A stretch of 64,000 nucleotides of DNA. Source: Odontesthes bonariensis. Lineage: Eukaryota > Chordata > Actinopteri > Atheriniformes > Atherinopsidae. Below, piece by piece: positions 20,396 through 32,100 of the stretch (position 1 is the first letter of the stretch; the number at the start of each line of letters is the position of its first letter). The notes under the pieces are model-generated. The model did not search any database and had not been told where the DNA came from. It worked only from the letters and a program-made list of their open reading frames with translations. The stretch lies in the NCBI RefSeq assembly GCF_027942865.1, contig NC_134527.1:2588976-2652975 (forward strand), given 5' to 3'. The translations under genes were made by a program, and so were the position numbers.

Positions 20396-20692
20396 CACTG
20401 GAAAAAATCTAAATCTTACCAAGTATATATGTCTCATTGAGTATCTCATTACACTTAATATAAGACACAACTGCCTAACAAGCACTATTTCAGCCAGATA
20501 TAGGGACTTGTTTTAATACAATACATCTGGAATATCTTGTTAAATGAAAAAGTCTTGAAAACATCTTGTTTTGAGTCACATATCATATGAAACAAGCCGA
20601 TTTTCACTAGTTCCATTGGCAGATTTTTTTTGCTTATTTCAAGCAAAAATGTATTTTATTTGTTGGGTTTTTCTCACGTATTTTTGCATGTC
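20396..20692. mobile_element. CACTGG MITE, copy 3, internally deleted
   Basis: CACTGGAAAAAATCTAAATC with the shared body, but about 110 bp between GAAACAAGC and CGATTTTCACTAG are missing and the right terminus is lost. Confidence 0.7.
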
Positions 20693-20914
20693 CCTCAGCA
20701 TCTGTAACGAGTTTGGCTCTTCTGGCTGAGAAATGTTGAAATTACACGATTTTGTGTAGTGTTTGTTGCTTTTTACAGTTTTTAAACTCAGACGAAACTC
20801 AGATCTTCTCACTTCTTTCGGGGCTCCAAGATATATTGAAATCGCACGAAGAAGCTATCAGCTGTTTAGGACAAGGGAAAGATCCCCGTTTGGTGTGAAA
20901 CAAATGCACTGGAA

Positions 20915-21220
20915 AGATATCTAGTCAAAATATCTCATTAGACATAATATAAGACACAACATGTACTATTTCAGCCAGATATAGGGATTTGTTTTAAGAC
21001 ACCTTGAATCTTGTTTTGAGTCATATTTCACATGAAACAAGCTTTTTATTGTCATTTGAAGAGGTTTTTAAGCTAATTTCAAGATCACTTTTAACTCAAA
21101 AGTCCTAATCTTGACAAGCCAATTTTCACTAGTTCCATTGGCAGATTTTTTTGCTTATTTCAAGCAAAAACATATTTTATTTGTTGTTTTTTCACTTATT
21201 TTTGGAGGGGCATTTTTTCC
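20915..21220. mobile_element. CACTGG MITE, copy 4, partly deleted
   Basis: CTAGTCAAAATATCTCATTA, CAGCCAGATATAGGGATTTG and GGAGGGGCATTTTTTCCAAA match the family; parts of the centre are deleted. It abuts the LINE tail at 21221. Confidence 0.7.
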
Positions 21221-21415
21221 AAATGTAAATGTATTTTATTTATACAGCTCTTTACAGAGAATCCTAACGGTGTACCAAAGTGCTTTACAGCAGGTAATAA
21301 ATAATGAAAAGAATAAGTAAAAACAAATAAAAGAACAGTGAAAGCAATAAAATACAACAAAATCGAATAAGATAAAATAAGATAAAAGTGTCATCATGCT
21401 ACTGGGTATTAAAGC
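21221..21415 (-). mobile_element. LINE-type 3' tail fragment (CTTTGGTACACC family)
   Basis: GTACCAAAGTGCTTTACAGC and GAACAGTGAAAGCAATAAAA match the reverse complement of 41838-42033; the adjacent GTCATCATGCTACTGGGTAT is also shared. Confidence 0.7.
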
Positions 21416-21489
21416 CATCTAGATGGCTAGATGTGACCTAGATTTGAAGAAGCCCAGGTCAGAAATAAGACGCAGCTGGACGGGGAGCT

Positions 21490-21686
21490 TATTCCAGAGT
21501 GTCTATGGTCACTTCTCCACTTCCCAAACACGTGGTCTTCACCCAGCCAATCAGCAAAGATCACCCACGTTACGGCTGACGTCGTCGTAGACCTGTGACC
21601 AATCAGCAGAGAGCAGGAACGCGGCAAACTTTCTCCCTTTTCTGGCGGGAAAAAAAACGCTCAAACAAAACTAACCACGGTAAGTT
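21490..21686 (+). promoter_or_regulatory. Orphan promoter-like block with CCAAT boxes, CRE, E2F site and splice donor
   Basis: Two CCAAT boxes (21547-21551 and 21599-21603, both followed by CAG), a CRE-like TGACGTC (21577-21583) and an E2F-like TCTGGCGGGAAAA (about 21642) occur in 110 bases. A consensus donor CACG|GTAAGT begins at 21680. This looks like a promoter plus short non-coding first exon on the plus strand. No coding ORF follows. It could be a distal mfsd14b first exon, a lncRNA promoter, or a relic. Confidence 0.4.
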
Positions 21687-22987
21687 GATGGCATTCACAC
21701 ATTTTATTATTGTGCTAAGCCACGACATAAGTGTTGTTTGTGGAGATCTCAGGGAAATTAGTGAAATTACGACATGAAAATGATCATATTTTATGATCTA
21801 ATATTTTATTGGAAGTGTCCGTTTTTGGACAAGCCGTACTTAGCATTTCCTTAACAAATAAAGTAATGCAGCGTAGGAAAGTATGTTTTAATGTTGCCTT
21901 AGATTTTTATTTTACCTTACAGTGATGCGGACATAATTTTAACATTATGACATTAGACATATTGAAGCTATAAATAGAGAATATGAGTGATTTTGTGACA
22001 TACCACCAAGAAATGTGCTAATGTTGTCTGATGTTCAAATGATGATGTTGGCTAGTTTGTATTCATGGACTGTATGATGTTCTGGTGCTCTAATGTTCTG
22101 AAAGAGCATCCATTATTGCATAAAATCTGCAGTGGAGCTTCGGTGGCCGCATATAACGACTGACCACACACACTAAAAAGTGTTTTAAGCTATACCTGTT
22201 CTAAAATAAACTATTATTGCACTTTATGTGTTTTCTTTTATATGCACACTTCCTGGATTTTTTTTTTTTTACCACAAAAAGACATTTTCTTTATTATTAA
22301 TATTATTATATTGTATTATATTATATTATATTATATTATATTATATTATATTATATTATATTATATATCATATATTTTTATTCTTTATTTTTATCATTAT
22401 ATCCTATGCTACATGTTTGCACCTTACGCCGCAGCAAATTCCTAGTCAGTGAACACTGTTCACTAACAATGGCAATAAAACGAATTCTGATTCTGATTCT
22501 GATTATTATTAGTATCAATATTATCATTTTACCAGCAGTCCAGCAGCATGGTTGGTCATTTTCTGTCCTCGGAGTCAACTGTGACTTCCGTCAACTGCTT
22601 AATATGACTGTGATGTCATATTAAACCCTTTGGATTAAGAGTGGGATGTCACTTCAGTTCACATGCGTGTAAAAGTAGATAAGCCAATACTTTTGGCGAT
22701 ATAGTTTACTTTCAGGAATGCTAAATTAATACTTGGAGGATATTGGAGCTGCATCAGTAAAGTGCTTCCAACAAAAACCAGCAAAGGGTAACACATGGAC
22801 AGATGTTTGCATCTTAATAGCTGTGACATTTGGAGAGTTAGGAATCCAGACCAAATCCAGCTCACTTGGAATGATGAAAAACCTTGAAATGTAAAAGAGC
22901 TTTGGTCTCAAGGTCAAAATGAACTTCTACGCTCAAATGCTTTAGTGTATAAAGGTAAACAATCCATGTGAGTATGAGCCTTTATCA
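21687..22987. other. Intergenic sequence downstream of the orphan promoter block
   Basis: AT-rich sequence with a TTATA microsatellite and a short palindrome near 22450-22560. No exon with coding character was found on either strand. Confidence 0.4.
22302..22368. repeat. (TTATA)n microsatellite
   Basis: About 13 units of TATAT with TATTA phase (TATTATATTATATTA). Intergenic; no other signal within 300 bases apart from T-rich sequence. Confidence 0.9.
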
Positions 22988-23416
22988 TCTGTAGGAGCCA
23001 TTTGTAAAGTTAGTTTTTGTTTTTTGGTTCTGGTTGTAAATTGAATTAGCTAATTATGAGTAACTTTATTTAGATTAATTTCAGTGCTTCATTTAGATTA
23101 GATTGTTTTGCTAATATTCTTTGTTAATTATTTGTTTAGAATATTTTGGTAATTGGGTCACAGTGGGCACCTGGAATCCCAGCATGCACCTGGGTGGGCC
23201 AATGGGTTTTTTTACCAAGGGAAAAAGAGAGAGCAGCAGGTTTTCTTTGTTCGTTTTATTGTTTTGAAATAAATCATCAGAAAAAGCAAGAATTCATCTT
23301 GGACATTCATCTTCTTTTGCCTGCGTTAAACCACATCTCCCATGATGCATCAGGGGCCTTTTGATTTGGTTTGGTTTACGTTTAATTTGTTTTTTCATGG
23401 ACAAATGGCCACTACA
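22988..23416 (+). repeat. Dispersed repeat, uninterrupted copy
   Basis: This block (GTAGGAGCCATTTGTAAAGT to AATGGCCACTACAC) is matched in inverted orientation by 49407-50470, where two later insertions split it. Family not recognised; termini are not obviously inverted repeats. Confidence 0.75.
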
Positions 23417-25748
23417 CCCATCCATTGTCTCTTCTGTGTAGGCTAACCCATAAATTCAATTCAATTCAATTCAATTCATTTTTATTTATATAGCGCACTT
23501 AAATAATAAAGTCCAATTCAAGCCAATTGGAATTAAATTCATTGTAATCATAATTATTTACAAAATAATCCAAGAGCCAATTCAAAAACAATTTCCTAGC
23601 TAAGGAAACCAACAGATTGCACCGAAACTTGTCTTCAGTCCAATCTCCCGAATGATCATGAAGGCATAAATAAGATCATCATCATTCTTATCTGGCACTG
23701 AAGATGAATAACTCGGATCTGGCTTTAAATGGTCTGCACGCGACTCTCAGCTGATTGATGATGTAAGCCGGCAGGTCACGTTTTCCTCCGTCACCACTCA
23801 GCTTTTTGCATCTTTTATTCATTGCCACAGGCGCGCACGCTCGCAAGAACCACAGACACTTACACGTGATGTGACCTCAGTCTGCCTCCGTCAAAACCAG
23901 CTGGGATGCTGCTCCGTTTTCAAAATAAAAGATGCCTGTCGGCCACTATGCGAGCTCAGTTCTTTCAGGCAGTTGGGGAACTCACTGATTAACACCAACC
24001 GTGTTTTTAAAGACTTCTTACTCGTAAATATAAATTCAAAGTTGTTTCTAGCGTTTTTTACAACGTTTTCTTTCTGGATGTAACTTTATTTTGAAGGCAG
24101 ATGTCTCTCACTTCCGGTCTCGTTTCTCATGGAGAGCGCTCCGGTTTCTGAGTTATGTCACGGTGTTCCTGTCAGTTTGTTGTGGTGCGTTGTGATTCTC
24201 ATGCATTAAAACTCTTCTTCTGTGGTTTTTGGTTTCTGTTCCGTCACAGGAACCCTGGTCCAGCTCCACAGACACAACAAAACCGGACCGAACCGGACCG
24301 AAACGTCAAGGTCCCGATGATCAGCGGGGGCGTGAAACAGCGTGACTTTCAAAATAAAATGCTGTCAACAGGTTGGGAAATCAAAAGGAAAAAGCAAAAT
24401 ACTGAAATTAGAATATAAGACAAGCCAAAGTTTTTATTTTTGGAAAGAATCTGCCTCTATTCTTTGAGATTAATTCATCCAAACGATGAAGTTGAGGCAT
24501 CCATAGGCTTGTCTCCGAAGGGCATATATGGCACATATTCAATCATAAACACTGGGTCTAGGTTTAGATCGGTCAGGTTCTCCTTATCACTTCCTGAGGA
24601 GTTTTCTAATGCTTGCACCCTGATCTGGAAGCACTCATTCTAATTAGATTTATTTGAAGCTGTAACTTATTTTTATTTTTATCTATATTTATATTTATAT
24701 TTATATTTATTTAATTAATTTATTATTTATTTAATTTATTATATTTATTTATTTATATTTATATTTATATTTTTACTTGTCTGTATGCTGCAACTGTGAA
24801 GTAATTTCCCGGCCGGGATGAATAAAATACTTCTATTCTATTCTATTCTCTACCTGAATTCTGTTTGTTTATCATTTATTTACAATAAAATGGTTTTATC
24901 ATGAAAAGTTTAAAAGTGACATTCATTTAATTACATCACCATTATTAACAAACACTCATTTAAAGACGATTCAGTGTTTTTCTTGTTCAAATACACTGAA
25001 AATAATACTTTGTACCTATATTTTTATTGTTTTACATTTTATTATTTTATTTTATTATTATTATATTTTTTGTTTTATTGCACCAAACAGACCAGGCCAA
25101 ATTGCTAGTGATGTGAAAATTACTTGGCAATAAAATCTTTTCTGATTCTAAAATGTCCATCATTAATATCCATGGGATGCACTTAATTTAATAAGTTTAG
25201 TTCAGATAAGTAATAACCAATCATATTGATTCAGAGTGAAATTTGGCTTCAACGCTAGCCTGGCTGACGCGTCCACATCTCGATGAGATGGTGGTCTGGG
25301 AACTAGGTGTGCGTTTTCTCGTATTTGAGGCGTGGTTTACGAATGCCTAGAGCCGTTTATTGGGCGCTACGAATGTCTATCAAACGGCGTCAGGTTCTTC
25401 CCATGCCGCTTTGCGCGCAATTCATAGCCAATTGTATCACTTATACCAGATGACGACAGAAATTCGACGAGGAAGAAGAAAAAAATGGAAAATAAAAGTA
25501 AACTTGCGCTCTAAGCTACTTAAATTGACAACAAAGTAGGCCTATATGCTGTATTCTACATGAATTTTTATGTTGTAGAGTTGTGAAATTATTTTATCAA
25601 TGGAGAAATTGAGCAGCCTTGCTTTGTTGTCTACAGTAGTAGATCAACCCTCATCTTACTTTGAAGCTCCCAGATCAAGGAAGTGACGTTGACGCAGCTT
25701 TAGCAGCAGAGAAGCTATCAGGCTTGTGTTGATAATAATAAACTCCAG
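23417..25748. other. Intergenic sequence
   Basis: Contains an AATTC microsatellite next to a LINE tail (23455-23530), a GC-richer part (23700-24330) with CACTTCCGGTC and tandem ACCGGACCGAACCGGACCG near 24285, AT-rich microsatellites (24660-24780, 25010-25080), and a CTAGCCTGGCTGACGCG fragment near 25254 that resembles a hAT end. No complete gene seen. Confidence 0.4.
24475..24639 (-). pseudogene. Short coding-like open frame, unidentified
   Basis: A minus-strand frame of 54 codons reads ALENSSGSDKENLTDLNLDP then MIEYVPYMPFGDKPMDASTS and ends at TGA 24475-24477. Composition and codon use look protein-like compared with the AT-rich flanks. A possible acceptor (CTAATTAG) lies at 24640. No other exon was found, so it may be a relic exon, a retro-fragment or chance. 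Confidence 0.3.
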
Positions 25749-25828
25749 AGGTCCGTTTCACGTAGCAGAGGTCCGTTTCACGTAGCAGAGGTCCGTTTCA
25801 CGTAGCAGAGGTCCGTTTCACGTAGCAG
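25749..25828. repeat. Four tandem copies of a Harbinger terminal repeat (20 bp)
   Basis: Four identical units of AGGTCCGTTTCACGTAGCAG; the fourth continues into the element body (GTTTAGTG). The right end of the element has only one copy. Confidence 0.95.
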
Positions 25829-26167
25829 GTTTAGTGAAAACTCTGAGTAGGTTAACCCTGAAATGAGGGAAACTCTGAGTTTTCCGTTTCACAAAGGGAG
25901 GTAACTCAACCCCGAGAAAGAGGGGTAACTCTAGCCTGTTTCACAAAGAGAGGTAACTTAAGCTCTCGGTCCGTTACCGTAGTAACAGACTCTGAACATA
26001 ACCTGGTCGGGAGCAGGTTTTATTCAAGAAACCTTGAGTTTCTCTCTGTCTCCGCCCTCTTTCAGCCACACACGCCATTTGATTTCCTCTTTCATTCAGT
26101 CAGCAGAGCGAGTTCTTCTACTTCTATAAGTCCATTAGGCACAGTAGGAGGCGACTTTTTTCACCAA

Positions 26168-26320
26168 CATGTCCTTTTTACAACGATCCCGTGGATGAAG
26201 GTGCAGCATTATTGCGCAGAGAAATAAATATTCGTCGGAGATGGTTATCAGACCGCGCACAGATTTTGCATTTACAGACAATTATCTTTTTGGGCGGCAC
26301 TATCAGCATGTGTTGGGACA
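26168..26320 (+). pseudogene. HARBI1-like transposase N-terminal relic
   Basis: The frame reads CPFYNDPVDEGAALLRREIN and RRRWLSDRA; after a frameshift near 26255 the neighbouring frame reads RPRTDFAFTDNYLFGRHY. Together these match the N-terminal region of HARBI1-type transposases (DEGA-x-LRR, then D-x-YLFERYRFS-like). The DDE catalytic core is absent. Confidence 0.6.
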
Positions 26321-26404
26321 AAAGAAAAAAAAGACATAAAAGACAAATAAATATTAGTATGAATAGGCTTTAAAAAGACACATAGGCCTATTATATTTTA
26401 TAAA

Positions 26405-26785
26405 GGCACTCGTGTCTTGGGGGTGGACTCCCTCCGGGGATTCCCTCAGCCACTGCCCTCCCGTTAGAGGTGGCGGTGCTGGGCAGCACCCGTTTTACGG
26501 GCATCTGCCTTCTTTCTGTTGGCTCAGTTGAAGTCTGTGTTAGTTTAAATAGGCTTAATTATTTAACAGAACATGATATAGATGATGACTCTAAATTGTC
26601 CTTCTGAGTGACTGTGAGTGTGTGTGGTTGTTTGTCTCGTATGTCTCTATGTGGCCCTGTGATGGACTGGCGGCCTGTCCAGGCTGTACCCCGCCTCTTG
26701 CCCATTGACCGCTGGGATAGGCTCCAGCCCCCCCGCGACCCGACTGACGGATTCAGCGGTGTACAGATAATGGATGGATGGATGA
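26405..26785 (+). mobile_element. Retroelement fragment with GATG tail inside the Harbinger element
   Basis: TGGCCCTGTGATGGACTGGC, GCTGGGATAGGCTCCAGCCC and AGATAATGGATGGATGGATG are a common fish repeat ending in GATG units. The upstream part (GGGGGTGGACTCCCTCCGGG) is not recognised. Confidence 0.6.
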
Positions 26786-26919
26786 TATAGATGAGAAGAC
26801 ATAGTTTATGTGTGTGAAAACAGCATTATGTTGGGAATAAAATAACTGCACAGTGAAATAGCCACTTAATATTTACTTTACAGTGTAAAACATGATCAAA
26901 ATGAGGTACTTCCATGCCG

Positions 26920-27266
26920 AGGTCTCACCTGTTTGAACAATGTTTTTATATTTCATCTTAAACTGCTGCCAAGAGCGCTTCTCCCCTGCGGGATTGCACC
27001 TAAATGAAATAAATGAATGGGCTACCATTCAAGCAGTTTCCCTGTAATATTATTGTGATTGCAAAGGACTACATTTAAACTTACACTTTTGCTGCTGCAG
27101 CGGTGTTGCACTTATTTCTAAAAACGTATTGAAACTCGCCATATGAGCGCTTTAAGATTTCCAATTCGAGGTTGGTGAAAAACGTAGCCCCTCCTCTTCC
27201 CCGTTGCCAAGGTGACTCGTCGAATCGGGGCTCCATTGATGCTGGCTTTTTAAAGTTGTGGTGCAC
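26920..27266 (-). pseudogene. Harbinger-associated Myb/SANT-like protein relic
   Basis: Frame 27266-27081 contains FFTNLELEILKRSYGEFQ and NTAAAAKV; after an apparent short GT-AG intron, a frame on the same strand reads CNPAGEKRSWQQFKMKYKNI before another donor at about 26928. This matches the trihelix/Myb-like accessory protein encoded opposite the Harbinger transposase. Confidence 0.55.
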
Positions 27267-27944
27267 GCACTAAACTCAAGGTGAACTTACTCAGAGTTGA
27301 TTAACCTCACTCAGATCAGCGTTTGTGGAACCGAAAACTCAGAGTTTTCTATCTCAGAGTAGATCAACTCAGAGATCAGGAATAGACTCAGAGTTGGTTG
27401 AACCTGCTACGTGAAACGGACCCCTGGACTATGTACAAACTTCCAAATGCATCGTTTTGTGAGTACAGACCATATTTGTACTACTGTAGAAGTTTGGTGT
27501 CATGACATGTGATTTTAGTGTGGTAATTTTGGAGATACTGCCAGGGTCCGTTAGCACTTGTACGAAGCTATTCGGGATAACTCAGTAACTCAGCTGATGT
27601 TCAGCCAATATCGAAAAAACTTCGGGTGGGCTACTTGGCTGGATGTCACGGTTCAAATGACCCCAGGTTGAATCTACTCCGAACCACTTTCTAAGGCTGC
27701 ATCGAACGGTAACGTTGTGTCCGCTGTCATGTTGGATTAACGCTCAACAAGCTTCGGTGTAGCCATAGACGTCGTCATCGTCTTGCTGCCCCCCCCCCCC
27801 CCCCCCCCCCGTTCTGTGATTGGTTCCCAAACTCTGGCAAAAATAAGGGCGGTGGTTTCCAGGCTGACTTTGCAGTGAGAATGAAATCGAGCGCAAAGCA
27901 GCATGGGAATTCCCGGGCTACTTCAACGCTGTCATCGGCTAAAA

Positions 27945-28080
27945 AAGAAGGTTCCAGGTTCAAATCCCGGCTGGGGCCTTTCTGTGTGGAGTTGGCGTGT
28001 CTCTTCTTTAATGCGTTAGTACCTCTCCAGGTGCTCCGGCTTCCTCCCAGCGCCTAAAAACATGCATGCAGGACTGAGAG
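27945..28080 (+). mobile_element. tRNA-derived SINE, 5' truncated
   Basis: GAAGGTTCCAGGTTCAAATC (B box), TTCTGTGTGGAGTTGGCGTG and TAAAAACATGCATGCAGGAC match the SINE at 17175-17335 in opposite orientation. Confidence 0.65.
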
Positions 28081-28185
28081 GTTCAGGAGGTCCTTTTTCC
28101 CCACAGCCATGAGGCTTTTTAACAGTGACTGCTGAGTTTTTGTCAAATTAATTGCTTAATGTTTTTAAATTTATTTAGTCATTTA

Positions 28186-28190
28186 TTATG

Positions 28191-28236
<46 letters not shown>
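28186..28236. repeat. (ATT)n microsatellite
   Basis: About 16 units of ATT; a second run of about 8 units lies at 28690-28716 before near-identical flanking sequence (TTTTCAACTCAACTTTATT). Confidence 0.9.
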
Positions 28237-28238
<2 letters not shown>

Positions 28239-28251
28239 TAGTAGTAGTATT

Positions 28252-28450
28252 TTCAACTCAACTCAACTTTATTTATAAAGCCCTTTAAAACAGCCGTGGC
28301 TGAAACAAAGTGCTGTACATGAATAACAACACGAAGTATAAGGCATAAAACACAAGAACAATGTAAAAACAATAATAAACAATAACAATATTAAAACAAA
28401 AACAGAAACAGAGTCTCATGCTGGGTTAAAAGCCTTTTAGCATTTTAAGA
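28252..28450 (-). mobile_element. LINE 3' tail fragment
   Basis: CAACTCAACTCAACTTTATT and AAAGTGCTGTACATGAATAA are a common fish non-LTR tail in reverse. The same tail recurs at 28735-28770 and 31746-31875. Confidence 0.6.
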
Positions 28451-28899
28451 ATCTTAAAATGGACTCTAAAGTGGAGGGAGGCTGAAATGGGAGAAATGTG
28501 CTTTTTATTAGAATTGGTATTATTATTGTTGTTGTTAATATACAAACATTGTAAATAATACATTGTTGAGCTACTTGACTAATTTGTATTTCCCCCATTG
28601 GGGGATGAATAAAGTATTTTTCTATTTTATTAATCTACATATATATAGATTATTTGTATATATACTATATATACGATATAAATAACTAAATATTATTATT
28701 ATTATTATTATTATTAGTGAGTAGTAGTTTTTTCAACTCAACTTTATTTATAAAGCCCTTTAAAACAACCGTTTTAAATATATATATAAATTAATTTATA
28801 TATATAGTTATAGATATAGATAGATCTCTCTCTATATATATAGGCCTATATAGATGTATGTCAATTCTGTGAACTATGTGTATTGCATAGTTGTAGTTT

Positions 28900-29153
28900 A
28901 TTTTGAAAAGAAGCTGAACCAACACCGGAAGTCGTTGCCATGCGCGTGCCAGCCTGACGGTGTCAGTGAGTACAGTGCAGCGGATTGTCGGGCTGAGCTG
29001 GACCTTTAATACTCCCCGGCAGACGTGGAGGACAGTATCTGTCACGTTTTTTCTTTTTGTTATTATCTCGGTTTGGCCTCTTCGGGGCTCAGTTAAAGAG
29101 CCATCCTGGAGAAGTCCGCAGAACCGCGGATATCCACGCAGAAAGGATGCTTC
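28900..29153 (+). promoter_or_regulatory. CpG-rich promoter / 5' UTR of mfsd14b
   Basis: Base composition switches from AT-rich microsatellites (before 28900) to a CpG-dense block running into exon 1. An ETS-type core ACCGGAAGT lies at about 28923 and a NRF1-like GCGCGTGCC at about 28942. No TATA box is obvious, as expected of a housekeeping-type promoter. The exact transcription start cannot be read. Confidence 0.55.
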
Positions 29154-32100
29154 ATGGCCCGCGGCAGGTGTGAGGAGATGCCGGGGGAGCCTCCGGCGGC
29201 CACCGGCCGGGTGGTGCTGGTCAAGAAGATCGTCATGAAGGACGGAGCAGTGGTGGGTGGACGACCCGCCATTTTTATATTCTTATTCTTATTTTATTAC
29301 ACTTGTCAATATCAACACGGACAGCTGTTTAAATCCCATTTAAATCCCATTTAAATCAATACTCTATGAATAATGCAGATTGTGTTTTAATCCAGCTCTG
29401 ATTTACATGTCAGTATAAACTCTCATTTATATTAAAATAAAAGATGCATGGAATAACATTCGTGTGTGACATAACAAGGAATTAAAGCACGTGACTTCAG
29501 GCTCATATATCATATATCAGCAAGTATTTTCAAAGGTAAACTATTAAAAAAACACAGCCAATCCTAAACAGACATAAGGATAAAGAGGATATCTGTGTCT
29601 GTATATCATCTGTAGGGCTGCAGGGTAAACAGGAGGGTGCTGAGAATAAATCAGGTTAATGCTGCAGGTGTTTAAAAAAAAGAAAAAAGAGAGAGAGAGA
29701 GATTGAACGAGTGAAAATGAGACCGAACAGAGCGGATCTGGTCCAAAATGGCTGTGTTGGGCTGTAATGGAGACGCGGCAGGGCAGCTTTAATGTGGCCG
29801 CAGACGGCCCCGGCTTAGCGCGATGCTGATGCGGTCAGGATGGATCCATTATCTGTTACATAACCGCGCTCAGCCTGCAATCAGCTCAGAGCGCGCAGAG
29901 ACGCGCAGAACAGACGCGCTCCGCAGCCTCCGCGGCTCGGTCAGCCTCCATTTTAGCATCATGAGGAGCAGATGCGCACCAGCGAGACGCGCCTGCAGGA
30001 GGAAGACGCCAGGGAAAGGCTCATTTCTAACACTGCCCTCCTAAAATGTGTTGCAAAACGACAAAAGATACAGATTTCAGCTGTTTTTAGAGCTATATGG
30101 CGCCGAAAAAGGGGGTAAAAGGAGAAGGATTCTAGGGGCCCATGATTAAGAGGGGCCCAGAGAGGCCCTAATAAAATTATGAGACTGACAAAAAATGATA
30201 TGACACTAAGTTATTAACTAACTTATGATCACAAATATATTTTATTTACAATTTACTGGTAACAATAACTTTATTTGTTTTGGAAACATTACGTTTATGT
30301 TTTGTATTTTTTAGAGTTTAGAATCAGAGTATCAGTGTTGCAGCAAATAAATTAATTCCATTGGATTCCTCGTGCTCAGTGTTAACTACCTCAGCTGTCA
30401 TGTTTTTCTTTTTTCACAAATATGGGAACGATAGTCAGAAATACCATTAAAATGCATCGTTTTATGTAAAATAGCATCACAAATTTTCGCTGACCTCCTG
30501 GCCGGCTGTTTGGGGGCCCGTAAAAATGATTTTCATGGGGCCCAAAATCCCTAGCGGCGCCCCTGGCTATACCAAAAATAAAAGATATACGAGGACAGCC
30601 AGGACCTTGAGACTGGATCATTTTGATGAGAAGAAATAAAATAATAAGAAACAATATCCCAAATGAGAATCATTTCGAGTTGTAATGCCACAAATAAGGC
30701 ATAAGGAGTCCAAATGGCGAATGATAAGCCCAAATAAACGGGGACTTGGTCTCAGATCATAATATCTGCTCACAGGACGCAGCAGGGGGTAAGAAGATGT
30801 TCAGAAATGATGTTGCTGATATGGGATGTCATACAGCTTCATGTCAGAAGAGGCGAACTGTCCCTTTAAGGCTTTAACTCTAAATATCAACAGAAGTATT
30901 GGGCCAGAATTCTGTTATCTATATATTTCAGTGCGTTCCTCCCTTAGCATTTAAATAATGTTCCTTACAGAATCCCAATGCAGCCAATAAGTTGCCTTCT
31001 GTGTTGCCGCTTCGGGTCCGAACACGGCTGCAGGGAGTCGTGGCCGCCTGACGTCAGGCAGAGAATTCAGGAGGTTCTCATGAAGCACGAGGTGTCAAAC
31101 ACGGTGCTGTGCGGCATGTGGTGAAGTTCAGCGCCCAGCTGTTAAACTAACGCAATCAGACATTCTGCCATCTGCATTTTCCAATGTGAGAGACTCTCTG
31201 GAGTAGGTTCAGAAACAGAATCAAGAGAGAGCTTTAAGTAGAAAGTTCTACTATTAAAGTGTAAAAAAATCCTAATAATAGTGCACTTAAATGTGTATAC
31301 GCATACAAATGATGTTTCAAATTCTTACTGTCTTTAAGTTTACTGTTGCATGAAGATCAAAATGTCCTGATGCACCCAAATACGAAGCGTAACACCACTG
31401 AAAGGCTGGTGGATTATGTGCAGACGTGGGACTGAGGAGGTGTTTCTGTCCCTGTGAAACACACCAAATCCACCAGCTGAGATGTGAGACTGTAAGGAAG
31501 GAGCTGAAGTTATCGATCAATCAATCAAATTGTATTCATATAGCCCACTGGTACTCAAAGTGCTTTACAACAGGATAAAAACAACTTATTAACAAGTTAT
31601 GATGCTTATAAGCTCCTCATAATGCATTTTATAGCTGCACATAAACTCCAGTTAAACTAAGAGGGAGCAATTATTGGACAGAAAACTCATTTAACCAGCC
31701 TCATGAGCAGGGAAAACAGTGGAAACAGTCATGCATCAAAGCAGGAACTCAACTTTATTTATAAAGCCCTTTAAAACAGTGTAAACAAAAAAGTGTAAGT
31801 CATAAAACATAAGAACAATGTAAAAACAATAAAAACAATAACAGAAACAGAGTCTCATGCTGGGTTAAAAGCCAGGGGAACAAAAATGTGTTTTAACCCC
31901 TTAACACCTGAATTTATATAGCTGCATATAAAAAAAAATGTTTTGTGTGTGTTTTAGCCTTTAAGTAGATGGTAAATAATGCTGAGATTATTAATTTCAC
32001 TTTTGCACAAAAAATAAATAGAATTTTTGGTATTGGGGGAATAAAGATGCTATCTCAGCTGGTTGATTGGGTCAAAAGGTTTGAAGAAATATATGCGACA

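Larger units (their letters stand above)
25749..27423 (+). mobile_element. Decayed PIF/Harbinger transposon with quadruplicated left terminus
   Basis: The left end AGGTCCGTTTCACGTAGCAG is present four times in tandem; the inverted right end is at 27402-27423. Inside, a HARBI1-like transposase relic reads rightward (about 26168-26320) and a Myb/SANT-like relic reads leftward (27266-26920), the two-gene arrangement usual in Harbinger. Repeat-derived sequence with a GATG tail interrupts it at about 26405-26785. A 3-bp target duplication cannot be recognised. Confidence 0.8.
27424..28899. other. Intergenic sequence upstream of mfsd14b
   Basis: Holds a C run (27787-27810), a truncated SINE, LINE tails and ATT and TA microsatellites. 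No gene seen. Confidence 0.45.

Noticed and set aside
17855-20440. Open frames of 861, 762 and 681 codons on the plus strand (repeated LPVQDAAYLFR peptide)
   Set aside because: All three frames are open because the 20-bp unit has no stop in any plus frame; no splice or start context supports translation.
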